Notes under the pieces: generated by a model
Told to the model about the DNA's origin: nothing
The model's database searches: none
The model's input: only the letters and a program-made list of their open reading frames with translations
Shown: positions 35,235 through 48,480 of the stretch, in pieces
Numbering within the stretch: position 1 is the stretch's first letter
Layout of the letters: each line of letters begins with the position of its first letter
Origin: Physcomitrium patens
Lineage: Eukaryota; Streptophyta; Bryopsida; Funariales; Funariaceae
Reading direction: 5' to 3'
Assembly (NCBI RefSeq): GCF_000002425.4
Contig: NC_037270.1
Span: 12,755,106 to 12,819,105 of the forward strand
Length of the DNA stretch: 64,000 bases
Made by a program: the position numbers and the translations under genes

Positions 35235-35650
35235 TGTTACAAACATACAATTGAAGAAGATTTTAGAAGATTCTAGAAGGTTCTAAAAGTTACTAGTAGG
35301 TTTTAAGAAGGCTCTTGAAGATTTTAGGAGGTTCCAAAAGGTTTCAAAAGGTTTGAGTAGATTCTAAGAAAGTTCTAAAAGGTCATAGGAGATCCTAGAA
35401 GGTTCTAAGAGGCTTTAAATGATTTAAGAAGTTGCTGAAGAAGGATCTTAGGCTTGCTTTATTCTCAAGCCTCATAGAAACTTCTCAAAAAGCTTCCTAA
35501 GATCTAATATATATAGGAGTCGAGGTTAAGGGGATCCTCAATCTTGACAATTCACTTCTTATGGTCTAGCCAAAACCTTTTTGCCTTATATTCAGTTGTT
35601 GTTCTAATGTCAAGCTAACTCCATTTCTTGATCTTGAATCCTTATCTTGT
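35235..35650 (+). repeat. 3' LTR of Z with heat-shock-element-like array
   Basis: Begins TGTTACAAACATAC. It carries a purine-rich repeat of GAAGGTTCTAA-like units (35,255-35,420) and a TATATATA box at 35,508-35,515. The right boundary is approximate: gag-like sequence of Y is recognisable from about 35,655. Confidence 0.65.
35266..35283. promoter_or_regulatory. Perfect four-unit heat-shock-element motif
   Basis: GAAgaTTCtaGAAggTTC, four alternating pentamers with exact two-base spacing. A partial match (CCtaGAAggTTC) is at 35,394-35,405. It lies 225-245 bases upstream of the LTR TATA box. Confidence 0.6.
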
Positions 35651-38600
35651 ATATGGTCCCTAATATTATCAATCAATTTTGATATGAGTTGAAGGATAAT
35701 GTCAAAGATTTGTTATTGACAATATCAAAGACAGAATCTTAAGAACAATTTATTGCTCAAGCCATTGCATGTGATAATTGATTATTTGAAAGTTGTCAAG
35801 AACAAAGATATGGATGGAGAGGAACAAATTAAATAATGAAAATAGCTCCTAAGTTTTCAAAAACTTATTCATCAAAGCCAAATTAATACAATGTCATGTT
35901 GTGGTTTGGCTACTATATGAAAATAATGTAATTATGTACTTAATATATAATTTATTAAGTAACATGGTAAGAGCCATGTTAATAGATTTTAGTTGGTTGT
36001 AGAATATAATTTGATTATTATCTTGAAAAGAGGTTATTTAAAAAGATTACTATAGAATTTTTATAACTTTAATTTCTTTTTTGATAGTGGCTTTTAAGAT
36101 TGGTTTTGGTTGATAGTAACTTCTAAATATTTAGAGTCACTTTTATTAGAAATTGGTGACCTTTGGAAACTTTTTTTGATTCTTTTATTTGGTGTTTAGA
36201 GCATAAATTATGCAAATCTTATAAAAAAAAGGATTGAAGAAGGATTTTGGTAGCAAAGGGAGTAATTAAAGCACCAATATAGATGAATGGAGATGAATAA
36301 TGAAAATCTCCATTCCTATTGATCAAAAATCATGACCAATGGGCTTTGAGGAGGCTGCCCGAGGCCATATTAGGGATTAGGGTTAGTTTTTCGGGGCCAT
36401 TCGAGTTTTGAGGGCTACGGTCAGCAAGGTTAGGTTTTTGGCTATGGTTTTGGTGCAAGTTTTGTATGGTTTGGAGTTTATATGAAGGAGATACAAGCGC
36501 TCAAAGTTAAGGTGTTGATTTTGGAGCTACTATCTTTCTTTTTGGCATAACGCACGCGTACGGATAGTAATTGAGGATCGGTGACCGCGACTAGAGAGAG
36601 TACTTTTGCGACTACACTTTTTACATACTGCTTACTAGATTCTAAGTTAAAATAAAGGAGTTATTGGATTTTGAAGTCAGCACATGCAATCTAAGGGTAG
36701 TAAGTGATCCGATTCACTAGTGGTTGTGTTTTGAGCTATATCTTGAGCAATTTGACAAGATTTTGGCTCAAAATTTTAGAGAATGTATAATTTTATGTTA
36801 GTAAACTTTGTATATAAGTTTTATGACATTTGAGTATTAGATTCTTGAGATATTAAGGAAATAGTGCTTGGATGTTTATAAATTAGGGTTTAGAGCGCGT
36901 GCTAGGATTTCTTAGATGCCAAAAGATCGAGAGTGAATTTGCAGTTGGTTTTTTTATGATAAAAGTTAAGGGTGAATTCTACCTATTCTATTAATTTGAA
37001 AAAAATTGAATGGTTAGATCAAGAGTTATGAATTTCTAAATTTTAGAAAAAAAAACCTCTTTGCAGAAAAAATATGTTTTGAAGGGATTTTGTTATATTT
37101 TGAGTTTTATACAAAATAAAGGAGTTTTAGAAAGCTAAGACAAGATTCATATAAAGGTTTAAGCTACACTCTCTACAGCTAGATACCCACTGTATTCCCA
37201 GATAGGAAATCATGACATACGACAACTGTACATTTCAAAGCTCTCACAAAGTAGGAAAAGAGTCAATGACGTTAAGAGGGCTTATGCTTATATTATAGAA
37301 AAGCTAAATATATTGCTCAACATTGTCCAAAGAAACAATGCAATTACAAAATGAGAAGCATGATTGCCATAGAAGATAATGTATTAGAAAACAAGTTGCT
37401 TCAACTACAACAAGGATCATATGGCTCAAATCATGAATAGTATCTAGCAAAGGTCCTATTCTCTCCTCTGATCTCTTATCTTATTTTACATTAGAAGTCT
37501 GTTTAGTACCAAAAAATCACAAAGTCTTAGCCTTGTTGGATTGAAGAGTATCAACTTATATTATAGATAAAGATTTTATCAAAAAAATAAGATATATTCT
37601 TAATTAAGAAAATCAAACATGTACTTGTAGAAGTAATAGATGGACATTCATTATCTTTTGAGAATGTTACGCATAAAACTATACTTGTAGAAGTAGCAAT
37701 TAGTGGTCACAATAGTTTAGTAATATTTAATATGATTAAGTCTCCTTCTAATCCAATCATTTTAAGATTATTGTAGTTAGAAAGATATAATCCTTAAATA
37801 GATTGAATTTCTCGTAATCTTAATTTTTTCCATAGTTTAGTCTAAGGTCCTACTAAACAAGTAGAAATCCATAAGTCTACTATATCCAAACTCTTATAAA
37901 TAGGTGTGAAAGCTTTTATGCATGCCGCAAGTCAAGGGCCATCTTTTGCTATATATGCCACATCCATTGTTGATGGTGAGAAGATATCAAGTGGTATTCT
38001 TTGCCAATATGAAGATTTTTAGGACATTTTTGAGAAGAAGAATGTAGATATTCTGCCGAAGTATCATCCTTATGATTGTACCATCGATCTTCAAGAAGGA
38101 ACTCAACTACCATTTGGACCAATCTATAGCCTATGACAAAATGAATTGGCTATACTCAAAGAATATATTGATGAAAACTTTGCTAAGAACTTTATACTCC
38201 ATTCTAAATCTCCAATCAGGACTCCTATCTTATTTGTGAAGAAAAAAGATAGATCTTTGTGAATGTATGTGGATTATTGAGGACTTAACAAAATCACCAT
38301 CAAGAGCAAATATCTTCTACCTTTGATTTCAAAACTTCTTGATCAACTAAATCAAACAAAGATCTATACAAAAATAGATCTATGAAAAGCATATAGCCTG
38401 ATCCACATCAAAGAAGAAAATGAATAGAAGATTATTTTTTGAACTAGGTATAGACATTTTGAATATAATGTCATGTCTTTTTGACTCACAAATGGACTAG
38501 CTGCTTTTTAACATCTAATGAATGATGTCTTTTGTGAGTTTTTTGATGATTTTATTGTTTGTTATTTAGATGATATTTTAATCTATTCTAAGAACACAGA

Positions 38601-40479
38601 AAAGCATGAAGTTTATGTTCATCATGTATTACAAAAACTAAAAGATATAAGATTATATGCAAAGATAGAAAAGTGTGCATTCTATACTACTCAAATTGAC
38701 TTTTTGGAATATATCATTTTCAATGAAGGCCTTATAATAGATCAAAAGAAGGTCCAAACTATCATAGATTGGAAGATCTCAAGAACAATTAAAAATATGC
38801 AATGCTTTTTGAGCTTTGCTAATTATTACTAAATTTTTATGAAGAATTTTTTTCAAGTTGCAGCTCCGCTTATATATTTGTCTAGTAAAGACAAATTTGA
38901 ATAGAATAAAGAAGCCAAAGCATTGTTTGTTGCTTTGAAGAAGGAGTTTATTTTTGTACCAACTTTATATCGCATCGATTTTACTAAGGTATTTTTTATG
39001 AAAATAGATCCATCAAAATTTGCTTTGAGTGCAATATTGTCATAAATAGGAATAGATAATAAATTCCATCTAGTAGTTTTCTATTCCAAGGAATTTTCAA
39101 CAATCAAGATTAACTATGAGATCTACAACAAAGAACTTCTTGCAATTGTAGATTCATTTCAAGAATGGCGTCATTATCTAGAAGGTGCTTCAAGTCCAGT
39201 CACAATATACAGATCACAAGAACCTCAAGTATTTCATATCAGCAAGTATTTTGAATTTTTGTCAAGCCCTTTGGAGGATGTTCTTATCAAGATTTGATTT
39301 CAAGATCACATATCAACCTAAAAAACAACAAGGTTTATCAAATGCTCTTTTTAGATATTCTTATCTTGTACAAAAAGAAAGAGATGTATCTTTTGATCAA
39401 CAAAGAACAATCATCTTGAAGTTAGAATATTTTCATCTTTGAGCAATGAAATCAACATTGACTAATGATTGTACCTTTGTCAAAAAAATTCAATCAAATA
39501 TGTCTTCTAATCTTTTTGTTCATGATATCAAGAATCTTTCTTTTAAGTCTCATAATGTTTCAAAGTTTAAGATCAAAAAAAAACTTCTTTATTTTGAAAG
39601 ATATCTATATGTTTCAGAAAGAGAAGCATGTTTACGTATTTTTTAAGCATGTCATGACTTTCCAACACTAGGACATTTTAGATACAATAAAACTTTAGAG
39701 CTTATATCTAAAGATTTTTGATGGCTGCAAATGTGGAAGGCAGTAAAAGACTTTGTCCACTCATATGACATTTGTTCAACATCAAAAAAATCCTTGTCAT
39801 GAATCCTATGGACTTTTCCAATGATTACCTATATTCAAACAACCATGGTTTTTCATTTCTATGGATTTTATTATAAATCTTCCAAGTTCAAGTTCATATA
39901 ACTCTATATTCATAATTCTAGATCTCTTCACCAAAATGGCATATTTTATACCATGTACAAAATCTATTTCAAGTGAAGAAAAAACTAAGCTTTTCATTAA
40001 CAATATCTATTGCTATCATAGATTGCCAAAGGATATTATATCGAATAGGGAGACTCAATTTGTATCAAGATTTTGGAAAATCCTATTTCAGATTATAACG
40101 GTATATACAAAGCTCTCTTCATCTTTTCATCCTCAAATTGATCAACAAACAAAATAGGTGAATCAAGTTCTCGAGCAATATTTTAGATGTATCATCAACT
40201 ATCATCAAGATGATTGGACAACTCTTTTGCCATTGGCAAAGTTTGCATATAGTAATTTGGTACATTCTTCTACTCAAAAAAGACCTTTTTTTGCTAATTA
40301 TGGTTATTATCCATGACTTGATACTTTTGACTTTTCAAAAGTTGATAATCCCACAGTGAAAGATTTAGCAAATCATTTATTAGAGCTACATGCAACAATG
40401 AAGACATATTTAAATGAAGCTCAAGAATGACAAAAGATCTATGCAAATGCCTATCGCAAGGAACAACCACAATTCAACT
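35650..40479 (+). mobile_element. Relic chromovirus Y, outermost layer
   Basis: A plus-strand chromovirus in advanced decay: gag remnant (about 35,655-35,891 and 37,225-37,440, with an HCPKKQCNYKM-like knuckle end), protease (about 37,470-38,130), reverse transcriptase (about 38,150-38,880; CYLDDILIYSKN intact at 38,518-38,832), RNase H (about 38,880-39,440) and integrase (about 39,440-40,479). It ends abruptly after the EQPQFN-type motif that precedes the chromodomain in A. There are many breaks; it is the oldest well-recognised element here. Confidence 0.8.
35892..37224 (+). mobile_element. Solo LTR, lineage 2 (D-related), in gag of Y
   Basis: TGTCATGTTG...CATACGACA. Shares with the D LTR the stretch CCAATGGGCTTT..GAGGCTGCCCG (about 36,338-36,360 against about 15,236-15,258). 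Y gag reading stops at its left and resumes at its right. The flanking 4-mers ACAA and ACTG agree only in part. Confidence 0.65.
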
Positions 40480-40696
40480 TCAAATTTTGTTGTTGGCCTT
40501 TGTTTAACATGATTGTTCTTCACTGTGAAGACGGTTTAGGGTTGGATTTTTTTGACAATGATTTCAGCATATGCCATCTCGATGTTAACATAGTTTTCTA
40601 AGCTTACAAAGGCAGGGTGCCTATATTTAATTAGGCGCGAGGGTTGTAGTTGAATTGTGGTTGCTCCTTGCGATAGGCATTTGCATTGATCTTTTG
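40431..40696. repeat. 49-bp inverted repeat at the broken end of Y
   Basis: The last 49 bases of Y (40,431-40,479) reappear reverse-complemented at 40,648-40,696 with two mismatches, separated by 168 bases of unrelated sequence. Confidence 0.9.
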
Positions 40697-40952
40697 TACA
40701 TATGAAGAGAAGTTCCTCTTCACATCTGAAAGTTCAGGGGTTGTGTGTAGGTACAAAAAACTATTTAGACAAACAGTGGATCATACAATTACTGAGTTCA
40801 TATGGAATAAGTGAGCATTTAGGGGTGGGTTGTGAAGGCAACACCTTGCTGTAGTTTGTCTCGGCAGGTTGTTCCCCAAGTGATGTGTACTGGATTAAAA
40901 ACCCGGGGATGCAGGGGGGATGTGCTGGATTAGGTTTGCAAAGTTTTCTCTG

Positions 40953-41005
40953 CATTTTAGTATACCGTGCTTTGTGTCTCCATTTTAGTATACCGTGCTT
41001 TGTGT
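40953..41005. repeat. 28-bp tandem duplication
   Basis: CATTTTAGTATACCGTGC plus TTTGTGT occurs twice, at 40,953 and 40,981, identical over 25 bases. Confidence 0.9.
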
Positions 41006-42119
41006 TGTGGCTCTGAATTTTGTCTTGAGGGATGTTGAGGTGAATTTGTGTTTTATTTCCATCTTACTGGTGTTGCTACCCACACCTAGTGGAGATTAGC
41101 TTGGTTTCTGCAGAAGGTGATGAATGACTTCTCTTATTTTTTGTATTTCAGTTGACCATTAGAGAGTCTCTAACGACTGATGCAATGCCAGTATATAATA
41201 ATATGATGTGTTGGTATTTTTGAGAGAATTGTTTACCGTGGTGAAGGAGATTATCGAAAGAAAATAGCTGTATACATTCTTCCAAGTTCTTGTGAACATT
41301 CTGGTAAGAGGTCTGGCTCCACAAACGTTATATGGTCTACTGTGTCCATTGGATTGGGAAGACCGAGTCATCGTGTAACGTTCTTCTCGTTTTCTTGAAC
41401 AGAAGCCCAAAACACTAAATTTGTGAAGTGATTTAGCAGCTACTTGCAAAAGATGCTTTCCCCTGCATGATAACTATGGCATACACAGCTAGTTCCGCTT
41501 GACAGACGAGTTTTAGTTTCATGGAGAACAGTCTCAGTCTTAGCGGATATTTATATACTTTAAATATTCAAGATAATCGTAACTTTCAAATGATCGCTAG
41601 ATGCTAACTCACGAGTTGTATTGCTGTACTTTCCTCTCTTTTTTTGCCTTAATTAATTGAAGCGGGGACATGCTCCCAACGTAAACAGTGGTCACCATGT
41701 AATTACAATTTTCCTGAGGGTAGATTCACATCAAACACGATGTTTTAGACTACATTTTCAGATACAATTATGAGACTTACTTGGTGATTGTACCAGATCT
41801 GGCGTGACAATATAAGGGTGCAAAACTTGAGGAGGTAGATACATATTCAAAAGCATGTCTGTTGACATCACTCTACGTGTGCAACTCAAATCTACGTGGA
41901 AGCAATAACGACGGTTGTGATCAGGTAAGTGCTTTCAAACAAATGAAAGTCATACATTTCATCCTTGGCACATGTTGAAAAATTTGCGCAGTGTCGCGTG
42001 TTGAATGTTAGTTTGAATCTGATATTTAGAGCATGTCCTTGGAACGTTCGATGCAGGTTTCCTGACTACAGCTCAGCAATGGGCACTGGCACGAAATCCA
42101 ATAAAGTGGTGTGATGGAT

Positions 42120-42260
42120 GGTTCCGTTGGAAATTCTGAGGTCGAAAAAGAGAGCCTTAGGTAGCAGCAGAAAATCACACATACGCACAAACAAACTATT
42201 AGTATCAAGAGAAAGCTGTTTGTTGGAAATTCTGAGGTCGAAATGAGTAAAAAGTTAGTG

Positions 42261-42296
<36 letters not shown>

Positions 42297-42400
42297 GACA
42301 GCACTAACAGTACTACAAAAAAAACACATACAAACTAACCGTACTAAGAAAAAGCTGTGTGTTGGAAATGCTACGATCCAGAATGAGAGCAAGAAGAGAA
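42120..42400. repeat. Three degenerate tandem units with poly-A tract
   Basis: The phrase TTGGAAATTCTGAGGTCGAAA and variants recur near 42,125, 42,225 and 42,360, each followed by a CACAnACAAACTA-like segment and AAGCTGTnTGTTGG. Units run about 100-135 bases. A run of about 27 A lies at 42,268-42,294. Confidence 0.6.
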
Positions 42401-43259
42401 AGAAATAGGAGAAATAGGTTCATGTGTCTAGTTGATCTGTGGATACACAACTAAATACCAGTTAGGCTTTCAAAGCTAGATTTTCTTCAAGCATGATCTA
42501 AAGAAACTTCCATTGGGCTTGATACGTGTGCAAGTTGGTCTGCACAGGTCCTGAGAAATTGTACAAGAGCGGCGTGGAGTGTTTTTTTCTCGTCTTCAGC
42601 ATATTCCAAGAGTCCCACCTGCTGGTCAAATTGGCTTTTAGAACTGATGTTGCAACATGTCCACAATTGTTGTCTGCACGTCTTCATCAGTTGAAGTCCG
42701 AAATCTCAGGAATGTTCTGGTGTGTAGTGAAATCTCTATGCCCTATAGTGTTTATGGAAGACTTTGGGTATCACTGTATCTTTCTAACCCAAATATTTGG
42801 GTTCTAACAGAAGATGGAAAAAGAAGAAGACTCTCAAATAGGGCGAGTTGTGACTTGAGTCAAAAGTGATGACTTATTTATCAGGACACCATTATTGCCA
42901 GATATTGAGGAAACTTGTCAAAAATATAAGAAAAGTAGAAGAGGAAATGAATGATTGTTTTGAATCAGCATCTAATCTTGCAATTATTGTCATATACATA
43001 CACTTGAAACTGCAGAAATCTTTTTACAGGAGCAACCAAGTATTTTCACAACTTGCCATGTCAACAAATTCTAAAGAAGTTTGTATTTGAATCCAGTTTT
43101 TATTTGCAGTAGAACCTGCCTAAATGCATACCAGCATCTTGGTCTCAACTTTTCAACTACAGTACGTGTCTGACCTCTACAAGTGAATACCCAACCGCTG
43201 GTCTTGGTCATATTCAATTAGGCAACTTCTACTGTACATGTGTTCTAGTATTTGAAAAA

Positions 43260-43714
43260 CCAATGTTATTTATTAAAATAAAATTAGTTGTGAACTTACA
43301 ATCCAAAATTATTCCTTTGTATATAATAGAAAAAATTATGAGTTCTTAATATCTAGTTTATAAATATCTAAACCTTGATAGATTGTATAACCTAAAAATA
43401 GATTTATTTTTATAATTACAATTTTAAGGATACTAGGTTTGTAGTTCAAGTTTCTAGGCATTTCTTACTGTAATATTTGCCTTACTAATCAGGTTAGCAT
43501 GTGGCTTAATTAAAAAAAACTTATATTTATAAAAACACTCCAAATTTTAATGCTATTTAATCTTTACACGTGATATTTATTTAGAATCTAAAATTTTAAG
43601 TTTTGAATTTGAAATTTTTTATAATCAATATTTGTCTTTATGTTTTAAGATGTTAAACCTTTTAATATGCTAAAAGCTTTATATGATTGAAAATTGATTT
43701 AATTAGATAATGTT

Positions 43715-43754
<40 letters not shown>

Positions 43755-45379
43755 GTTGATTTTATTTATTTTAGTATACAAAATAATTTTTATTAATAAA
43801 AATTTATATAGAACCTCTAAAACCAAATACCTAAACGTGACTTAAAGAAGTAAATAAAATTAATGATTCTTTAAAAATCAAAAAATATATTTTAGTATGT
43901 AAAATAATTATTAAATATAATATGAACATTATTTTTTATAATCTTTCTAATTTTTATCTAATAATATGTTTAAAACATTTCAAAAGAAGTGCCTATAGCT
44001 ACATGGCACATCTACTAATACCTAAAATCTAACTTCTTATTTTATAGAAAGCTTTCTTGATCTTAAAAAAGAAAATAAATTTCTTACAAAAGAAAATATA
44101 TAATAACATATTTTTACTTGCTTCTATTTACTTATATATACAAAATAAAAAAAGATATTTCCAACATATTACTCCAAATAATTTTAAGAGTTTTTCTAGA
44201 GTTTCATATATAATTAAAAAATAAATAAAATTAAAAAATGATTTACCTATAAATGTATGTATACATTCTTATGTGATTATATATATATTTGAGTTTAGAA
44301 TATTATTTATAATTAGATTATATATTAGTAAATTTTTTATTTTTATAAAGTGTCCTTATTTTAAACTTATAAAAGTTGTTTCATATTATTTTTATTTTAG
44401 TCTATTATTAATCACTCTAAATAAAATCATATTGGCATTTAAATATGATAATATAATCAAAAATAATAATGTCTATTAAAATCAAAGATGCAATAAATAA
44501 AATGTAGTTTGATTGTAACTAAAAAATAATCCAAATCAACTTAGATAATCTTATGAAGATAATTTTTGAGATTTAGTAAATTTCTGGTATTTTAAAATTC
44601 TTAAACTGATATGGAGTTTTCAAGCATTGTTAGAACATTTTTTGGATCACTTTTAAAATCTATTTGGAGCTTTATTATACATATTCACAGGTTGATGATT
44701 TAAGTTTTACAGGTTTGTAATTAGATTAAAATATACATTAAGAAGATAATCAACTGTGATTATGTACACTAATCTTCTTTAGAATAAAAAAAGATTCTCA
44801 GAACAAATAGATTGCAACGTAATATATTATTTTGTAATGATAGACATAATTACAACTATAATAGCTTTTTAAAAACTACTCAGATTTCAAGAATACTGAA
44901 GAAAAATAATAAATTAAATAAATTGAAAAAAAACTATAATTAACAAGTATATGATATTTTTTAATTAAAATAAAGAAATTTTTTATTTGTAATATTTTAG
45001 AAAGATGATTAAAACTAAAATTATAATAAATCATAATTACATTATAAACTAAAAAAAATCAAATCAAATCAAGTCAAATTGTTACTTAAAGATGGACTAG
45101 TTAAAAGAACTCAAATAGATAATATAAGACTAAATAAGTTTATTTATGATAGAACTATATATTTAAAATCCATAAAAAAATAAAAAATAAAAAATAAAAA
45201 ATTAAGAGGCTTATAGAATATACCAATATTAATGTTTAAACTCAATATTTCATTAAATAAAAAATATAATAAAAAAAGGATTAATAAATATAATCAAAAT
45301 AATCAAAATACTTGTTAAAAATACAAAGACATAAACCAATATATTTTATACATGTATAAAATTTAAAAGTGATAAAATA

Positions 45380-45418
<39 letters not shown>

Positions 45419-46005
45419 AAATATTTTAAAAATAAATAATTGTAACTTTATTATAAGCAAATAATCCAATATATTTTTCTTTTTTGGTGAATAGAATAAA
45501 TTTTTTAGTTCAAAAAATCTTTAGTTTTAAAACTTAAGAAATAACATCTTATAATTATATTTCCTAATATATTATTTAGTATTTTCTAAAATATTTTAAA
45601 TAATATTAAACTATTTTTTAAGTTTTAAATATATTTTTTGAGATGAAATCCAATTTTATGTTTTATAGATTTATTTTTAGCTTTACATATGAAATTTAAT
45701 ATTTAATCAAAATCCACTTGATTCAAGACTAAGGACAAATCTTTAGGTCTGTATGAAATTTTATAGTGGCACTATATTTTTTGATTTTTAATTTTAATTT
45801 TTAAATATATTATGATATCTTTTCTGATACTAACATTAAATACTTTTTATAGATTATATTATGAAAAAAATAGAGAGAGATGTCAAAAATCAATTTATGA
45901 TAAAATAAAATAAAATAATAAATATCTATTTTAGAAACCATGTTGATTTTTAAAAAAATATTGATTCATAAATTATAACCTAATTCTAATTTGGTAGCAA
46001 GATTT

Positions 46006-46044
<39 letters not shown>

Positions 46045-46154
46045 CTTATATTATAGATTACAAAATAATAAATTAGTTACAAAATCAAATATTCATAATA
46101 GGATTTAATACATATATATACCCCAAATTTTATTAGAATTTTCTTAAGTAAAGA

Positions 46155-46186
<32 letters not shown>

Positions 46187-48480
46187 GATAGGGAGTAAAT
46201 AAAGCCACATCCCAATATTGTTAAAGCCATACCCTCCCTTGTTGTCTCATCATTAATTCCGTCCATCTCCCATCTCTATTCTTTCTTTCCAATCCTTTGT
46301 TCCCATTTCCGTTCCTCAATCCTCTATTTTCCAATCTCCTATTTGTCTCCCCCATTTCCAAGTCCTCCATTCTTTAGTCTTTTGTTCTCTAAACCCCTGC
46401 CTTGTTTTCATAGTCTCCTATTTCCTAATCCCCATTTCCAACTCTAACACTACTATTATGTAAATATAAAACTTCTAAAATGGTTTATTGAAGATTGGTA
46501 GCACATTTTTAAAGACATGTATTTTTTTGTTAATATAATTTTAAAAGACTAACAATAATTTGTTTCTAAATGTTAGATATGTCATACATTTTATTATAAA
46601 AAAATATATATTAATTGATGTTATAATTGATACAAATAATTTTATAAAAATATTACACATATACATGATATTCAAAGTTGTACATAGATTTTTTAACACT
46701 AAAAATTTACTTATATATATATATATATATATATATACATACATACATTTAAAACTTTTGACATTGTTTAAATGATTAAAATGTTCTTTTCTTAAATATA
46801 TATTTTTTAAATTAAAAATCACAAACCTATAATTATAAATGATTTAAAAATTATTAAAATATTTTAGCCATAATTAAAATATATAAGTATCCAAAAATTC
46901 AATGTAATACTCATTATAATTTTGGCTTGTCAACATTTCTGATTGGAAATTTAAAAAATATGTTAAGTGGTTTTGTGAGACTTGTAAATAATGCTTTTCA
47001 GATTATGATATTATTTAAATTTTGAATAAAATTGAATAAACACGACTTTCAAAATAATACGTAAAATTATAAAAGGGTTCAAAATTAAATATTTGTAAAT
47101 TTCTTCTTCTCATACCAAACATTTCACAAGAATATCTTTAAAATAAAAAATAAAATTTATTAACTTTTGTACATTCCAAATTTTATATTTAAATTCAAAC
47201 TTATAAGAAATTGGTTGTGGTATAATTAAATGTTAAATTATTTTATTCAAATAATTGTATGTGCCTGACTCACGAACAGGGACAAGAAACAGGGATTAGG
47301 GGATGGGGGCAGAGAATTAACTGTAAAATAATTACGTTTTAATTTATTTTAATTTAAATTCACTTTTATCAACTTAATTCAATAAAAAGAAATTAAATTA
47401 CAGTTATTATATATGATTTTTTTTTTTTTTTCAATAGTCACATCAGTGTTAATACAGCTACATCTATACATAAGATAAAAAATACAAATCTATTTTTGAC
47501 CATGTACATTGTAATATTTCAGAATAACTTAATCATTATAAAATGGCACACTTAATGCTTTGCGGACCAGTTTTGGACAACACAATGTCATTTGTGCCCA
47601 AAAGCTATATGCACAATAGATTATATATAATTAAATTTCATCTTATTATCTTTCTAATGGCTTCTAAATTTTACTTCTATAATACTATTTATTATATAAT
47701 AACTAAATAATGAAATGCACATTAACATATTAATTGCAGTAGCCTTTTGTTGAACTTATATCAATATGAATTTGGCAATATAAGTGTACGTTATTGTAAA
47801 TACATTAAGAATTAGGCTCAAGTATACTAAAAATATCCATTTTAAATTTTAATATTTAATTTCTTTTATGTCTTGCATTGTGTTTTTTTTATTTTTTTGT
47901 AAGTATAATAAATATATGTTTTTAAAAAATTACAAATGTATGTTTTAAAATAAAATTAATGGACTAAATATAATTTTTTTACAATTCAAATTTTAATGAT
48001 TCACAATACATATTTCTTAGTTAAATAATGCAAATAAAATAAATAAAATAAATGAAAAAGAGAAAGAAAGAAAGAAAAAGCCAAATCACATTTTTAAAAT
48101 GCACTAAATAAAATACAATCATGTTTTGCTTTTGACATTTTAATATGTATGGTCCTCAAAAATAAATAAACAACTCTATGTGGAACAAAGTGTCTATACT
48201 AAATAAATACATAAAAAAATAAATAAACTTAATAATTCTCCTCCACATGCAATTTCCATTTCACCAATGACAAGCCAATAATTCATGACAACTTTGAAAG
48301 ACTCCAATTACAATTGTGTTTGAATTGAGACATGTGACAAAAAAATATAAACATAAATAGTTGTCTCATGATAAAGCATGATTGATTTTGAAATCACTAT
48401 ACAAGCGTGTATAGCAACAGTTACCCCCTTTTTTGTTGTATTATATACTAACATGGTGAGTTAATCAAGCTCATAGAGAG
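43260..48480. other. Very AT-rich intergenic DNA
   Basis: No coding sequence is supported. It is dominated by A/T runs with (TA)n microsatellites at about 43,718-43,751, 45,384-45,412, 46,165-46,186 and 46,712-46,737. A pyrimidine-rich island interrupts at 46,196-46,450. Confidence 0.75.
46007..46043. repeat. (TAA)n-(TTA)n palindrome
   Basis: About six TAA/AAT units are followed directly by about six ATT/TTA units, making a near-perfect palindrome of about 37 bases that could form a cruciform or hairpin. Confidence 0.8.

Larger units (their letters stand above)
1..35650 (+). mobile_element. Relic chromovirus Z (Ty3/gypsy), host of several insertions
   Basis: An old plus-strand chromovirus whose 5' part lies outside the window. 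Its own sequence survives in pieces: RNase H (1-400 and 1562-1750), linker to integrase (8124-8307), integrase to chromodomain (9514-10,769), tail with a diverged copy of the extra 3' frame (34,616-35,234) and the 3' LTR (35,235 to about 35,650). Each piece resumes exactly where the previous one stops when compared with element A, which identifies the intervening blocks as insertions. It is heavily decayed, with many breaks, and must be older than A, B and the two solo LTRs it contains. The chromodomain-like segment lies around 10,590-10,770. Its right end abuts gag-like sequence of another element (Y), suggesting that Z itself landed in Y. Confidence 0.8.
40697..43260. other. Region without a convincing gene
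   Basis: Moderate-GC DNA unlike the flanking elements. The open stretches on both strands are under 100 codons, lack recognisable domains and show no paired splice signals I trust. It may be old non-coding or the eroded edge of a gene. Short repeats inside are listed separately. Confidence 0.5.

Noticed and set aside
41159-41449. 96-codon minus-strand frame
   Set aside because: No domain, no splice context and composition no different from surrounding non-coding DNA.
42026-42304. 92-codon minus-strand frame with a phenylalanine run
   Set aside because: The run is a translated poly-A/T tract within degenerate repeats.
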